From positions 1 to 62,530 of the forward strand of contig CACMQS010000003.1 in the NCBI GenBank assembly GCA_902615845.1: DNA of 62,530 nt, in the 5' to 3' direction. Shown piece after piece: positions 45,771 through 55,659 of the stretch. The stretch's first letter is position 1; each line of letters begins with the position of its first letter. A model generated the notes under the pieces. That model was given only the letters and a program-made list of their open reading frames with translations. It had not been told where the DNA came from and did no database searches. The position numbers and the translations under genes were made by a program. The DNA is from an uncultured Alphaproteobacteria bacterium (GTDB lineage: Bacteria; Pseudomonadota; Alphaproteobacteria; HIMB59; GCA-002718135).

Positions 45771-46219
45771 TTTACTGTTTTTGATTTTATAAAAAAACTC
45801 ATTATTAACATGATAATTCCAATTGTAATATAGATATCTGCTAGATTAAATGCTGGCCAATAAAAATTTTCATAATGTAGTAAGATAAAATCAACAACAT
45901 AACTATTTATCAATCTATCAATAATATTTGATAAAGCCCCAATTATTACAAAGAAATAAGCCAGTTTTTCTAGTTGTTTATCTGATTTAATAAATAAATA
46001 AAAAATTAATATAACAACTATTAAAGCTATAAGTATTAGTATCCAATGAGAAACATAACCAGAAAATAAACCAAAAGAAACACCAAAGTTCTGAACATAA
46101 ACTAAATTAAAATATTCATTGATTTTTATTGATTGATTTAAAAATAAATTATTCTGAATAAAAAATTTTGTTAATAAGTCTAATAATATCAAAAAAATAA
46201 ATACTGCTGTTTTAATCAC
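45767..46219 (-). CDS. lspA: Lipoprotein signal peptidase (signal peptidase II)
   Basis: A 150-residue membrane aspartyl protease with four helices. Catalytic aspartates are D101 (GALSNIIDRL) and D128 (WPAFNLADIYI); VQNFGVSFGLFSG near 42-54 is the third conserved box. It cleaves lipoprotein signal peptides after lipidation. The ATG overlaps the ileS stop by 4 bp, and the DUF3035 lipoprotein gene follows. Confidence 0.93.
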   Translation of the reverse strand: MIKTAVFIFLILLDLLTKFFIQNNLFLNQSIKINEYFNLVYVQNFGVSFGLFSGYVSHWILILIALIVVILIFYLFIKSDKQLEKLAYFFVIIGALSNIIDRLINSYVVDFILLHYENFYWPAFNLADIYITIGIIMLIMSFFIKSKTVK

Positions 46220-48993
46220 TTAAATATTACAGTATTACACCTGTTACAAACTTCATCATTTATTAACTTTGCCTCATATTTCCAACATCTTTGACACTTT
46301 TCTCCATTTACCTTTGAAGCTTTTACGATAACATCCGAAATATCTTCAATAGAAAAACCATTTGATTTTTCGTCAATAACATACAAAGAAAATGATGAAG
46401 TAATTGTAATTTCATCAAACATTACTTTCTCTAGTTTTTTATAACTTTCTGCAGAAACAAAAATATCTATGTGTGCTTCAAGACTTGAGCGAATAATTTT
46501 TTCTTCTCTTATTTTTTCAATTGCTCCAGTAGCAACTTTTCTAATATTTTTAATTAAATTCCATTTTTCATTTAATTGATTATCTTCATATTCATTTTTA
46601 CATTGTAAAAAATCTTGTAGGTGTATACTTTCTTTATTTCTCATAGCTTTCCAAGCTTCTTCAGAGGTAAAGGAAATAGATGGGGCAAACCATCTTACCA
46701 AATGATTAAAAATTATATTTAATAAAGTTCTAGTAGACCTTCTTTGAACGGACTCTTTACTATCACAATATATAGTATCTTTTCTAATATCAAAATAAAA
46801 AGCTGATAGATCACTTGAACAAAAATTTAAAAGTGTTGTAAACATTAAGTGAAAGTTAAATGTTGATACACATTTTTGAACAACTTGGTCAACTTCCCAC
46901 AACCGATGTAGAAGAAATTTTTCTAACTCTGGAAACTCACTTTCATCAATAGCTTCTTCTTCAGTAAAATTACTTAAATTCCCAATTAAAAAGCGAAAGG
47001 TATTTCTAATTCTTCTATAAGACTCAGCTTGCGATTGGAGGATTGCATTATCAAGCTTCAGATCATCATAATAATCAGATGCGACAACCCACAATCTTAA
47101 AATATCTACTCCATATTTTTTTAATATATCATCTGGAGAAATAACATTACCTAAAGATTTAGACATTTTTCGTCCTTTTCCATCAACTACAAAACCATGT
47201 GTCAGAACACTTTCATAAGGCGCTTTACCTCTTGTGCCAGAAGACTCTAAAAGAGATGAATGAAACCATCCTCTGTGTTGATCACTTCCTTCTAAGTACA
47301 TTGATGCAGGCCATTTCAAATCTTCTCTTTGTTCTAGACAAAACGCATGTGTAGAACCACTATCAAACCATACTTCAACTACATCTTTTACCTGTTCATA
47401 ATCTTCAAGTGAATATTCATCTCCTAAAAACCTTTGTGGATCTTCTGTAAACCAAGTATTGCTCCCTTCTTTTTCATATATGTCTGCTATTCTATTGATA
47501 ATATTTTCATCTCTTAAAGGTTGACCCGTTTTTTTATTTACAAATAATGGTAAAGGTACACCCCAAACTCTTTGTCTAGATACACACCAATCTGGTCTAG
47601 TTTCAATCATTGATCTAAGCCTTGTTTGGCCTTGAGGAGGATAAAAAATAGTTTCATCAATTGATTTAAGAGCAATGTCTCTTAAATTATTTTTTTCCAT
47701 GGAAATGAACCATTGTGGAGTATTTCTATAAATAAGAGGAGCTTTAGACCTCCATGAATGTGGGTAACTATGACGAAGCGTCCCTTTAAATAACAATTTT
47801 GAAAATTCTTCTAATTTATCTGCAATTTTGTGATCTACTTTATAAATATGCTCGCCTTCAAAACCAACGGCATGTTGATTGTATTTTCCATCATCTTGAA
47901 CTGTTTGGATAATATCAACATTATTTTTTATACCTAAAACATAATCGTCATCTCCGTGTCCAGGAGCTATATGCACAACTCCTGTTCCCTGTTCTAAGTT
48001 TACAAAATCTCCATGAAATGGTTTTACAATAAAATCGTATCCCAATTGTTTAAATGGATGTTCACATTCACAAGAAGATAAATTATCTCCTTTAAATTTC
48101 TTTTTTATACTAAATTTTTTAATTCCAATTTCTTTAGTTACATTTTCTATAAGTTCTGAAGCAAATATTAATTTATCATTTATTTTGGCCAGACTATCTT
48201 CTTCTAATTCTTCGACAACAATAAGTGAATAATCTAATTCTTTACCATAAGCCAGAGCTCTATTACCTGGAATAGTCCAAGGAGTTGTTGTCCAAATAAC
48301 TATATTAGAATCAATTAAATCTTTATCTGTAGAATTTTTAATTAAAAATTTAACATAAATAGTGTTGGACGTATGATCTTCATATTCAACTTCAGCATCA
48401 GCTAAAGCTGTCTTTTCTACAACGGACCAGAGAACTGGTTTTGCTCCTTTATACAAGCTTTCATCAAGTAGAAATTTTCCAAGTTCTCGAACAATTTGCG
48501 CTTCTGCTTGATTTGACATTGTGAGGTAAGGATTTTCCCAATCTCCTTCAACACCAAGTCGTCTAAATTCTTTTTTTTGTATCTCGATCCATTTTTCTGC
48601 AAACTCTCTACACTCATTTCTAAATTGAACAGTTGGAACATCATCCTTGTTCTTTCCTTTTTTTCTATATTCTTCTTCTATTTTCCATTCAATTGGTAAA
48701 CCGTGACAATCCCAACCAGGAACATAGATAGAGTCTTTACCAGCCATTTGTTGTGTTCGTACAATGACGTCTTTTAAAATTTTATTAAGAGCAGTTCCCA
48801 TATGAATATGTCCATTTGCGTATGGCGGACCATCATGAAGAACGAATTTTTCTCTACCTTTAGATTTATCTCTTAGCTTTTTAAAAATATTTTCTTTATC
48901 CCACTCCTCTATTATTGCAGGTTCCTTTGCGGGAAGGTTAGCTCTCATTTCAAAAGATGTTTTGGGAAGAAAAATTGTATCTTTATATTCCAT
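46216..48993 (-). CDS. ileS: Isoleucine--tRNA ligase
   Basis: A 925-residue class I synthetase. The HIGH-type motif is in PPYANGHIHMGTALNK near 56-71, followed by VPGWDCHGLPIEWK; the editing domain has WTTTPWTIPGNRALAY; KMSKSLGN occurs near 610. The C terminus has a four-cysteine zinc site (CQRCWKYEA and VCNRCN). It charges tRNA-Ile. It overlaps ribF by one base and lspA by 4 bp. Confidence 0.96.
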   Translation of the reverse strand: MEYKDTIFLPKTSFEMRANLPAKEPAIIEEWDKENIFKKLRDKSKGREKFVLHDGPPYANGHIHMGTALNKILKDVIVRTQQMAGKDSIYVPGWDCHGLPIEWKIEEEYRKKGKNKDDVPTVQFRNECREFAEKWIEIQKKEFRRLGVEGDWENPYLTMSNQAEAQIVRELGKFLLDESLYKGAKPVLWSVVEKTALADAEVEYEDHTSNTIYVKFLIKNSTDKDLIDSNIVIWTTTPWTIPGNRALAYGKELDYSLIVVEELEEDSLAKINDKLIFASELIENVTKEIGIKKFSIKKKFKGDNLSSCECEHPFKQLGYDFIVKPFHGDFVNLEQGTGVVHIAPGHGDDDYVLGIKNNVDIIQTVQDDGKYNQHAVGFEGEHIYKVDHKIADKLEEFSKLLFKGTLRHSYPHSWRSKAPLIYRNTPQWFISMEKNNLRDIALKSIDETIFYPPQGQTRLRSMIETRPDWCVSRQRVWGVPLPLFVNKKTGQPLRDENIINRIADIYEKEGSNTWFTEDPQRFLGDEYSLEDYEQVKDVVEVWFDSGSTHAFCLEQREDLKWPASMYLEGSDQHRGWFHSSLLESSGTRGKAPYESVLTHGFVVDGKGRKMSKSLGNVISPDDILKKYGVDILRLWVVASDYYDDLKLDNAILQSQAESYRRIRNTFRFLIGNLSNFTEEEAIDESEFPELEKFLLHRLWEVDQVVQKCVSTFNFHLMFTTLLNFCSSDLSAFYFDIRKDTIYCDSKESVQRRSTRTLLNIIFNHLVRWFAPSISFTSEEAWKAMRNKESIHLQDFLQCKNEYEDNQLNEKWNLIKNIRKVATGAIEKIREEKIIRSSLEAHIDIFVSAESYKKLEKVMFDEITITSSFSLYVIDEKSNGFSIEDISDVIVKASKVNGEKCQRCWKYEAKLINDEVCNRCNTVIFK

Positions 48994-49922
48994 TATAGTT
49001 GATGATATTCTTTAGCTGTATTTATATCTTTGTTGATTTGCTTGGTTAATTCTTCAAAATTATTAAATTTTTGTTCAGACCTAATAAATGTAAGGAATTC
49101 AACAGTCAATTCTTTACCATATATTTCTTCACTAAAATTAAACATATGTGTCTCTAGAAGGAGTTTGCTTCCATCGACTGTTGGTCTTAAACCAAAATTT
49201 GAAACACCTTTGTATTTTTTGCCTTCTAATAGCACTTCCACACAGTAAACACCTCTTTTTGGTAATATGTGTTGATCTGGTATCATATTAGCAGTCGGAA
49301 AATTGATTTCTCTAGCTCTTTTATCACCTTCAATTATTGTTCCATGCATATGCCAGGGCCTACCTAAAGACTCAGCAACATCTTCCATATAACCATCTTT
49401 TATTTGTGATCGAATTATTGAAGATGAATATTTATCCGATTTATCAGCAAGCATAATTGGATCAATTAAATGAATATTAAAATTATTTTTTTCAGCATAC
49501 TTTTCTAATGTTTTAAAATTACCTTTCCTGTCTTTTCCAAACTTAAAGTCAGAACCTATAACTAAGTATTTAATATTTAATTTATCAATTAGAATTTTAG
49601 TTACAAAATCATCAGATGATAATATTGATAGATTGTTATCAAAAGAAAAATCTATAAATATATCTAAACCCAATTGTTCAAGAAAATGTATTTTATCACT
49701 TTGAGTATAAATATTAAAAGGCTTATTAATTTGATTAAAGTAAATACGAGGATGAGGATTAAAACTCATTATAGAAGATAATAAATTATTGTTTGATGCA
49801 ATCTCCTTAATTTTATTTATTATTTCTTGGTGCCCTTTATGTATTCCATCAAAATTACCTATTGCAAGACAAAGGTTTATTTTTTCAAAATCTGATGCTG
49901 TATCTAATTTATAAATTTTCAT
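48993..49922 (-). CDS. ribF: Bifunctional riboflavin kinase/FAD synthetase
   Basis: A 309-residue enzyme making FMN and FAD. The N-terminal nucleotidyl transferase part has AIGNFDGIHKGHQEII near 20-35 and SFNPHPRIYF; SSSIIRSQIKDG marks the linker; the C-terminal kinase has GRPWHMHGTIIEGDKRAREI, FPTANM and GVSNFGLRPTVDG. Both domains are complete. It is the first gene of ribF-ileS-lspA-DUF3035, a common alphaproteobacterial order. Confidence 0.94.
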   Translation of the reverse strand: MKIYKLDTASDFEKINLCLAIGNFDGIHKGHQEIINKIKEIASNNNLLSSIMSFNPHPRIYFNQINKPFNIYTQSDKIHFLEQLGLDIFIDFSFDNNLSILSSDDFVTKILIDKLNIKYLVIGSDFKFGKDRKGNFKTLEKYAEKNNFNIHLIDPIMLADKSDKYSSSIIRSQIKDGYMEDVAESLGRPWHMHGTIIEGDKRAREINFPTANMIPDQHILPKRGVYCVEVLLEGKKYKGVSNFGLRPTVDGSKLLLETHMFNFSEEIYGKELTVEFLTFIRSEQKFNNFEELTKQINKDINTAKEYHQL

Positions 49923-49964
49923 AATATTTATAAATCAATTAGTATAGAAACTTATGGCTAGTAA

Positions 49965-51278
49965 CTACAAATATTTATTTAAGATATTTTCCAGATATTC
50001 TTGTCTTCCTGAACGAGGTTCTGGTTCAATATTATCATCAATTACTTTTTTATTTATATCATCTAATCCAGTGTCTTTATTATGAATAAGCTGACCCAAT
50101 TCTTTATTCCAATCCGAATATCTATCTTCAATAAACTTAGGAATAACATTATCATTCATTAATTTTTCAACTGCAATAAGTGTTTTGGCACAAACATCCA
50201 TGCCTCCAATATGAGCATGGAATAAATCTTCAGCGTCAATAGATTGTCTTCTTATTTTTGCATCAAAGTTCATGCCTCCTTGGCCTAAGCCGCCATTCTT
50301 AAAAATAAAATAAAATGACATAATTAAGTCTGCAGGATTATTTGGGAATTGATCCGTATCCCAACCTATTAAAGTATCACCTCTATTGATATCAATGCTT
50401 CCTAAAGCGCTAATTGAAGTTGCGTAAGCAATTTCATGTTCAAAATTATGACCAGATAAAGTTGCATGGTTAACTTCAACATTTAGTTTAATCTCATTTT
50501 CTAAACCTGCCTTTCGTAAAAATGCTAAGCAAGTTGCAGAATCAAAGTCATATTGATGTTTAGTTGGTTCATGAGGTTTTGGTTCCAATAAAATTTGACC
50601 TTTAAATCCTATCTTGTGTTTATAATTAACAACTAATTCGAGAAATCTTTGAAGATTAGCTGTTTCCTTAGTCATGTCAGTATTAAGAATAGTTTCGTAT
50701 CCCTCTCTTCCACCCCAAAGAACATAGTTTTGACCGCCCAATCTCATCGTTGCATCCATACAATCTTTTACTTGTGCAGCTTTATATGCAAAAACTTCTG
50801 GGTCTGGATTTGTAGATGCACCACTCATATATCTTTTATGAGAAAAAGCATTTGCTGTTCCCCACAGTAATTTCATTCCTGAATCATTAATTTTTTGTTC
50901 CATTAAATCTATAATATGAAAGAAATTTTTTTGTGTCTCAGCATAATTTGAACCTTCAGGAGAAATATCTCTATCGTGAAAGCAGAAAAAAGGTGTTTTT
51001 ATTTTAGTGAAAAAATCAAATGCAGCATCAAGTTTCATTTCAGCCATTTTCATTTCATCACCTGCTTGCATCCAAGGTCTATCAAATGTTTGACCGCCGA
51101 ACGGATCTAGACCTGGCCAAGTAAATGTATGCCAATAGCAAGTAGCAAATCTTAAATGCTCTTTCATAGACTTGCCTAAAACTTTTTTAGATTCATCATA
51201 AAACTTAAAAGCGAATGGATTTGTACTTTCTTCACCTTCAAATTTAATCTCTGGTATTTTACTAAAGTATTCTGTCAT
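49965..51278 (-). CDS. xylA: Xylose isomerase
   Basis: A 437-residue class II xylose isomerase. Catalytic H101 and D104 (FCFHDRDISPEG), E232 and K234 (LLEPKPHEPTKHQYD), WGGREGYE near 188-195 and EVNHATLSGHNFEHE near 266 are all at the positions found in the E. coli enzyme. It converts xylose to xylulose, or glucose to fructose. It ends the carbohydrate operon that starts with the binding protein at 56910. No xylulokinase is encoded in the window. Confidence 0.94.
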   Translation of the reverse strand: MTEYFSKIPEIKFEGEESTNPFAFKFYDESKKVLGKSMKEHLRFATCYWHTFTWPGLDPFGGQTFDRPWMQAGDEMKMAEMKLDAAFDFFTKIKTPFFCFHDRDISPEGSNYAETQKNFFHIIDLMEQKINDSGMKLLWGTANAFSHKRYMSGASTNPDPEVFAYKAAQVKDCMDATMRLGGQNYVLWGGREGYETILNTDMTKETANLQRFLELVVNYKHKIGFKGQILLEPKPHEPTKHQYDFDSATCLAFLRKAGLENEIKLNVEVNHATLSGHNFEHEIAYATSISALGSIDINRGDTLIGWDTDQFPNNPADLIMSFYFIFKNGGLGQGGMNFDAKIRRQSIDAEDLFHAHIGGMDVCAKTLIAVEKLMNDNVIPKFIEDRYSDWNKELGQLIHNKDTGLDDINKKVIDDNIEPEPRSGRQEYLENILNKYL

Positions 51279-51301
51279 ATAATTTCCTATATTATATTAC
51301 T

Positions 51302-52015
51302 CTATCTTGATGCCCAAAGTAAACCACGTTTATAAATTTTATTCATTTGTGGATGGTTTAATTCATGAGCAAAATGACCAAGAGAAATATAAAAAATTTT
51401 TCCTTTCCCAATTCGTCTTTTCCAGGCAACTGGCATTTCTACACCTTTTAACCATTCTGTTGTATATGCGTCACCACTTGATGAACCAGGTTCTTGTTCA
51501 AGCTTCCAAACTTCATTACCTTTAAATGTCGTCGTTGCTAAAACTTCATTTAATGGATCCACATGCATGTAATATTGCTCTGAATGATAATCAAAATCTT
51601 CAATACCTTCCATGATTGGATCATCTTTTTTTGTTATATTGACTTTATAATCATGAATACCATTTGGGTGACTTACCCATTGACCACCGGTTAAGAACTG
51701 CCAATCAATTGATTGTCTAAATGCATCACACATTCCACCGTGATGACCAGCAAGACCGCATCCATTATGAACAGCTTTAATAACATTATTAACAGCAGTT
51801 TTTTTTATTTCTCCTCTTGGATCAAAATGAAAGGCCATTGTCACTATAGGTATAAGCAAATCCATTTCGTGAACATAATCCTGTGCAAATGCTGAAGTTT
51901 GATATTCAGCTCTAACTTCGTATCCTTCAGGCTCAAGCATACCTTTAATTATTTCAGTACATTTCTCTGGCTCATGGCCAGGCCAACCACCATAAACTAT
52001 AAGAGCTTTTTTCAT
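51302..52015 (-). CDS. ThuA-like domain protein (trehalose utilisation family)
   Basis: A 237-residue ThuA-family protein with a class I amidotransferase-like fold. KALIVYGGWPGHEPEKC opens it; GCGLAGHHGGMCDAFR near 87-102, DYHSEQYYMHVDP near 143-155 and GKGKIFYISLGHFAHE near 204-219 are the family blocks. In rhizobia ThuA works with the dehydrogenase ThuB on trehalose-type disaccharides through 3-keto intermediates. Here a Gfo/Idh/MocA gene lies 11 bp upstream and an ABC importer precedes it, the same logic as thuEFGKAB. Confidence 0.85.
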   Translation of the reverse strand: MKKALIVYGGWPGHEPEKCTEIIKGMLEPEGYEVRAEYQTSAFAQDYVHEMDLLIPIVTMAFHFDPRGEIKKTAVNNVIKAVHNGCGLAGHHGGMCDAFRQSIDWQFLTGGQWVSHPNGIHDYKVNITKKDDPIMEGIEDFDYHSEQYYMHVDPLNEVLATTTFKGNEVWKLEQEPGSSSGDAYTTEWLKGVEMPVAWKRRIGKGKIFYISLGHFAHELNHPQMNKIYKRGLLWASR

Positions 52016-52026
52016 TCATTTTCCTT

Positions 52027-53169
52027 TCATTTTAATAATTTACTTATTTCATCCTCACCAAAATAACTAACTTCATTAATTGAGCTTCTTAATTGTAATT
52101 TTTTATCATTTTCAGAAGATTGAATAATTGTATCTAATATATCTAAAACATGTAAACTTAATTCACCACTACACCTGTTTAGTCTTTTGTTATTTATAGA
52201 ATCAACCATCTCACTAACACCAATTCCTCTATAATTGGCAATGCCAAGATTTTCATTTGTTTTTTTACTATTATGGATATTGATCTTTCCTAAATTATTT
52301 TTATCAGTTGCTATAGTTTCCCATTCTCCATTTTTTGATGTGCAAATATTTATTGAACCACCAAATGTATTAGGATCAGGAATATTTATTGATCCCTTGT
52401 CTCCATAAAGCTCAATATGGTTTTTATTATGCTTCCATGTATCAAAAGAGAAAAAAGAGTCTATAAGCGCCCCATTGTCAAACTCAATTTGAGAAACTAG
52501 AGTTGTTGGAATATCTACAATTACTTCTTCATCTTTTCTGCTACCACTTCCAATAATTCTTTTTTTATAAACTGTTCTAGATTGAGAATAGACAGATTTT
52601 GCAGGACCTAATAAGTTGACTAATGCTGTAAAATAGTAAGGGCCCATATCCAATACTGGTCCTCCACCATATTTATAATAAAAATCTGGATTAGGATGCC
52701 ATATTTCGTGACCCGCAACACCCATCGCAATACTACCCATATTAATATTTCCAACTATGTTATTTTCTAAAATTTTCTTTGATTCCTGAATACCTGCTCC
52801 CAGAAATGTATCGGGCGCACAACCTAAATACAAATTTTTCTCTTTCGATAAATCTAACAATTGCTTTCCGTGATTAAATTCAATTGAAAGAGGTTTTTCA
52901 GAGTATGAATGCTTTCCAGCTTGAAGAATTGATTGCGAAACTTCAAAGTGGACGTCAGGAATTGTTAAATTAATAATTAATTCTATTTCACTATGATTTA
53001 ATAATTTATCTACTGATAAATTTTCTACTCCATAAAGTTTGGAATAATGAACAGAAGCATCTTCTTTAATGTCTGCACATGCAATAATGTCAAAATTATT
53101 AAAATATTTTTGAGAGTTTTTAAAATATATATCTGCTATATTTCCACATCCAATAATTCCAACTTTCAT
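52027..53169 (-). CDS. Gfo/Idh/MocA family oxidoreductase
   Basis: A 380-residue dehydrogenase. Rossmann motif VGIIGCGNIADIYFKN (3-18), catalytic lysine in YSEKPLSIEF near 94-103, and GGGPVLDMGPYYFTALVNLLG near 168-188 with the active-site Asp. It probably oxidises a sugar or glycoside with NAD(P). Its ATG shares a base with the stop of the PhyH-family gene (TAATG), and thuA-like follows, suggesting a ThuB-like step. Paralogous in family to the protein at 19824-20975 but clearly different in sequence. Confidence 0.87.
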   Translation of the reverse strand: MKVGIIGCGNIADIYFKNSQKYFNNFDIIACADIKEDASVHYSKLYGVENLSVDKLLNHSEIELIINLTIPDVHFEVSQSILQAGKHSYSEKPLSIEFNHGKQLLDLSKEKNLYLGCAPDTFLGAGIQESKKILENNIVGNINMGSIAMGVAGHEIWHPNPDFYYKYGGGPVLDMGPYYFTALVNLLGPAKSVYSQSRTVYKKRIIGSGSRKDEEVIVDIPTTLVSQIEFDNGALIDSFFSFDTWKHNKNHIELYGDKGSINIPDPNTFGGSINICTSKNGEWETIATDKNNLGKINIHNSKKTNENLGIANYRGIGVSEMVDSINNKRLNRCSGELSLHVLDILDTIIQSSENDKKLQLRSSINEVSYFGEDEISKLLK

Positions 53170-53882
53170 TAAATTAACTCTGCTCTAAATTTTTTATTTG
53201 AACCAGGTGGAGGTATAATTGGTTCGGATGAGTACTGACATAGATATGCTGGTCTGTTTTTATCTGATTTATTTGGAAAAGAAGCATGAGGTGTTCTACT
53301 AGAAAATAAGACTAATCCACCTTCCTCAATTGTACACGAAATTGACTTCTCTTCTTGAACTTTCATACTTAAATCTGATGATTGTTCGGACCAAATATGT
53401 TCTTCAATCTTAGCTTCTCTTTCTAGATTTATTGGCAATATTCTTAATGCTCCATTATTTTCATTTGTATCACATAAAGCAATCCAAATAGATAGATATG
53501 CCTTATGATCATGGCCTACATAACCAGAATCTTGATGCCACGCAAATTTACTTTCAGTTTGTGGTTCCTTATTTACTACCTGTTCATTAAATAAGTAAAT
53601 TTTTTCACCTAAAATTGAACTACAAATAGATTTGACAAAATTACCTTTAGTAAATTTTTCCATCAAAGGAAAATCTTCACAACGATTGGATAAAAACATT
53701 TTACCATGCTTAGATATATTTCTTTTTTTATCTCTTATAAAAGTTGATTGATTTTTTTTAAACTCCTCTATCAGTTGAGTCGTTGAATTTTTCAAATCTG
53801 ACAATGTCTTCTTGTCCAATTTATCCTTTAAAATTAAATAACCATTTTGATTATAGAATTTTACTTCATTTTCTTTCAGCAT
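53169..53882 (-). CDS. Phytanoyl-CoA dioxygenase (PhyH) family Fe(II)/2-oxoglutarate oxygenase
   Basis: A 237-residue double-stranded beta-helix oxygenase. The iron triad is H116-x-D118 (FAWHQDSG) and H199 (SSRTPHASFPN), with R210 eleven residues later for 2-oxoglutarate. I start it at MLKENEVKFY, whose ATG overlaps the permease stop (TAATG); the open frame extends upstream only through the permease gene. It is inserted between an ABC permease and a Gfo/Idh/MocA dehydrogenase, so its substrate is probably the imported carbohydrate or a substituent on it. That role is inference. Confidence 0.82.
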   Translation of the reverse strand: MLKENEVKFYNQNGYLILKDKLDKKTLSDLKNSTTQLIEEFKKNQSTFIRDKKRNISKHGKMFLSNRCEDFPLMEKFTKGNFVKSICSSILGEKIYLFNEQVVNKEPQTESKFAWHQDSGYVGHDHKAYLSIWIALCDTNENNGALRILPINLEREAKIEEHIWSEQSSDLSMKVQEEKSISCTIEEGGLVLFSSRTPHASFPNKSDKNRPAYLCQYSSEPIIPPPGSNKKFRAELI

Positions 53883-54706
53883 TACTCTTTTACTGCTCCA
53901 CCAGTAAGTCCAGCAATGATATATTTTTGAGCTAAGAGAAAAAATACTATCGCAGGTATTAATGTTAAAGAAACGTATGTTAGAACCATTGACCAATCTG
54001 TGTCATACTCACCTCTAAAAAACATTATACCCATAGGCCAAGGGTATAACTCCTCATTACTAACCATAATTAATGGAAGTAGATAATTATTCCAGCTTGT
54101 TACAAAAGTTACAACTGCTACAGTAGAGAATATTGGAACAGATAGTGGGATCGTTATTCGGAAAAAGAAATTTGAATAATTACAACCATCAACGTATGCA
54201 GCATCAAATAATTCTGGGGGTATTTGTTTGAAAAAACCTCTAAAAAGTAAAATAGCAAATCCAAGACCAAAAGCAATTTGAGGTAAAACAACTGCCCAAT
54301 AAGTTCCAAGTAATCCAAAATCTCTTACCTTTAGAAATAAAGGAATGATTGCTGAAGCAAAAGGAAACATTAATCCAATCAACAAATAATTAAATAAAAA
54401 TCTATTTCCAAAAAATCTAATATGAGCGAATACAAATGCTGCCATAGATGCACAAATTAAAGTTAACACTGTAGTTAAGACTCCGTATACAAGTGAATTC
54501 CAGGCAAATGACCAAAAATATTCCATACCAAAAACATCTGTATAATTTGAAAAAATCCACTCTCTTGGTAATCCAATGACATTTGAACTTAAATCACCTA
54601 ATGTTTTAAAGCTACTTATAAAAGTTAAGTATAAAGGTACTAAAATTATTCCTGCTAAAAAAGATAAGAAAAGATACATATAAAATTTTGATAATTTTGA
54701 TTGCAT
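53882..54706 (-). CDS. CUT1 sugar ABC transporter permease (MalG-like)
   Basis: A 274-residue inner-membrane permease with six helices. The EAA loop that contacts the ATPase reads ELFDAAYVDGCNYSNFFFRI near 185-204 followed by TIPLSVPIF. It pairs with the MalF-like permease whose stop overlaps its ATG by one base. No ATPase gene follows in this operon. The C terminus ends AGLTGGAVKE, as in other carbohydrate permeases. Confidence 0.9.
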   Translation of the reverse strand: MQSKLSKFYMYLFLSFLAGIILVPLYLTFISSFKTLGDLSSNVIGLPREWIFSNYTDVFGMEYFWSFAWNSLVYGVLTTVLTLICASMAAFVFAHIRFFGNRFLFNYLLIGLMFPFASAIIPLFLKVRDFGLLGTYWAVVLPQIAFGLGFAILLFRGFFKQIPPELFDAAYVDGCNYSNFFFRITIPLSVPIFSTVAVVTFVTSWNNYLLPLIMVSNEELYPWPMGIMFFRGEYDTDWSMVLTYVSLTLIPAIVFFLLAQKYIIAGLTGGAVKE

Positions 54707-55602
54707 TAGTTATATCCTTTATCTTTTAAAATTGTTGTTTGATAAATTAAAGCAACAACAAAACAAATTATAAAAATTACTACACTAATAGCACTTCCAA
54801 AACCAAGTCTCATTCTTCCAACACCAAAATCATACAAGTAAGTGACCATTGAGTGAGTAACATTTGATGGACCTCCCATTGTTAGAGGCATAATTAAATC
54901 AAATAGTTGTAAACTTCCAAGCGTAGAAAGGAAAATAGATAAAGTAATTGTTGGCCATAAAATTGGTATTTTTATACTTAAAGCAGTAGTTACTGGACCG
55001 GCTCCATCAATTTTTGCAGCCTCTATTACTTCTTTTGATATTCCTTGAAGACCTGAGATCATAATCATCATATGTATTCCAAAATATTTCCAAACAACAA
55101 CTATTAGTATGGCGGTCAATGCCCACTCTTTGTCTGCAGTAATCCAAGGTGCGTCAGCTCCAAACAAACCCCAAATAGCACCGACTAATCCATAATCTCC
55201 TTTATAAATGTAAACCCAAATCAAACTCGCAACAATTTCTGCTAAAATATATGGTAAAAAAAACAAACTTCTAAATACAGCTGCGCCTCTAAAATTATTG
55301 GCTAAAAAAAGTGCGAGAAATAGTGCAAAAGGTAATTGAATAAAAAGTGAAACAAATATAATCCAAAAATTATTTTTCAGAGCATTTAAAAAAATACCGT
55401 TCTTAAATAAAAAAGCGTAATTTTTAAATCCAACATATTTTTCTGGTGCTCCCATTCCGTTCCATCGATAAAAACTAAAATAAGCCGCTTCAAAAATTGG
55501 CATAACAACGAAAACGGTAAATAAAGTTAATGCTGGAACTAAAAAAATTATTATTGTGGAATATTTTTCAACAAATGCAGATGTGATGTTTTTCTTTATC
55601 AT
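54706..55602 (-). CDS. CUT1 sugar ABC transporter permease (MalF-like)
   Basis: A 298-residue permease. LVPALTLFTVFVVMPIFEAA opens the first helix, YVGFKNYAFLFKNG is the typical first periplasmic loop, and the EAA motif is EVIEAAKIDGAGPVTTALSI near 198-217. It lies 57 bp after the binding-protein gene, with a perfect hairpin in the gap at 55625-55650. It forms a heterodimeric channel with the next gene product. Confidence 0.9.
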   Translation of the reverse strand: MIKKNITSAFVEKYSTIIIFLVPALTLFTVFVVMPIFEAAYFSFYRWNGMGAPEKYVGFKNYAFLFKNGIFLNALKNNFWIIFVSLFIQLPFALFLALFLANNFRGAAVFRSLFFLPYILAEIVASLIWVYIYKGDYGLVGAIWGLFGADAPWITADKEWALTAILIVVVWKYFGIHMMIMISGLQGISKEVIEAAKIDGAGPVTTALSIKIPILWPTITLSIFLSTLGSLQLFDLIMPLTMGGPSNVTHSMVTYLYDFGVGRMRLGFGSAISVVIFIICFVVALIYQTTILKDKGYN

Positions 55603-55624
55603 TCAAAAAAAATAACTTTTATAC

Positions 55625-55650
55625 AGAGGGGCAAAATTATTTGCCCCTCT
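55625..55650 (-). terminator. Intercistronic hairpin after binding-protein gene
   Basis: A perfect 11-bp stem (AGAGGGGCAAA and TTTGCCCCTCT) with a 4-base loop in the gap between the binding-protein stop and the MalF-like permease start. On the minus strand it is followed, after GTATAAAAGTTA, by eight T residues. It is probably a leaky terminator or an RNase barrier that gives more binding protein than permease. Confidence 0.7.
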
Positions 55651-55659
55651 ATTTGATAT

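Noticed and set aside
53883..53996. 38-residue N-terminal extension of the PhyH protein
   Set aside because: These codons lie within the permease 3' end in another frame; the TAATG overlap gives the natural start.
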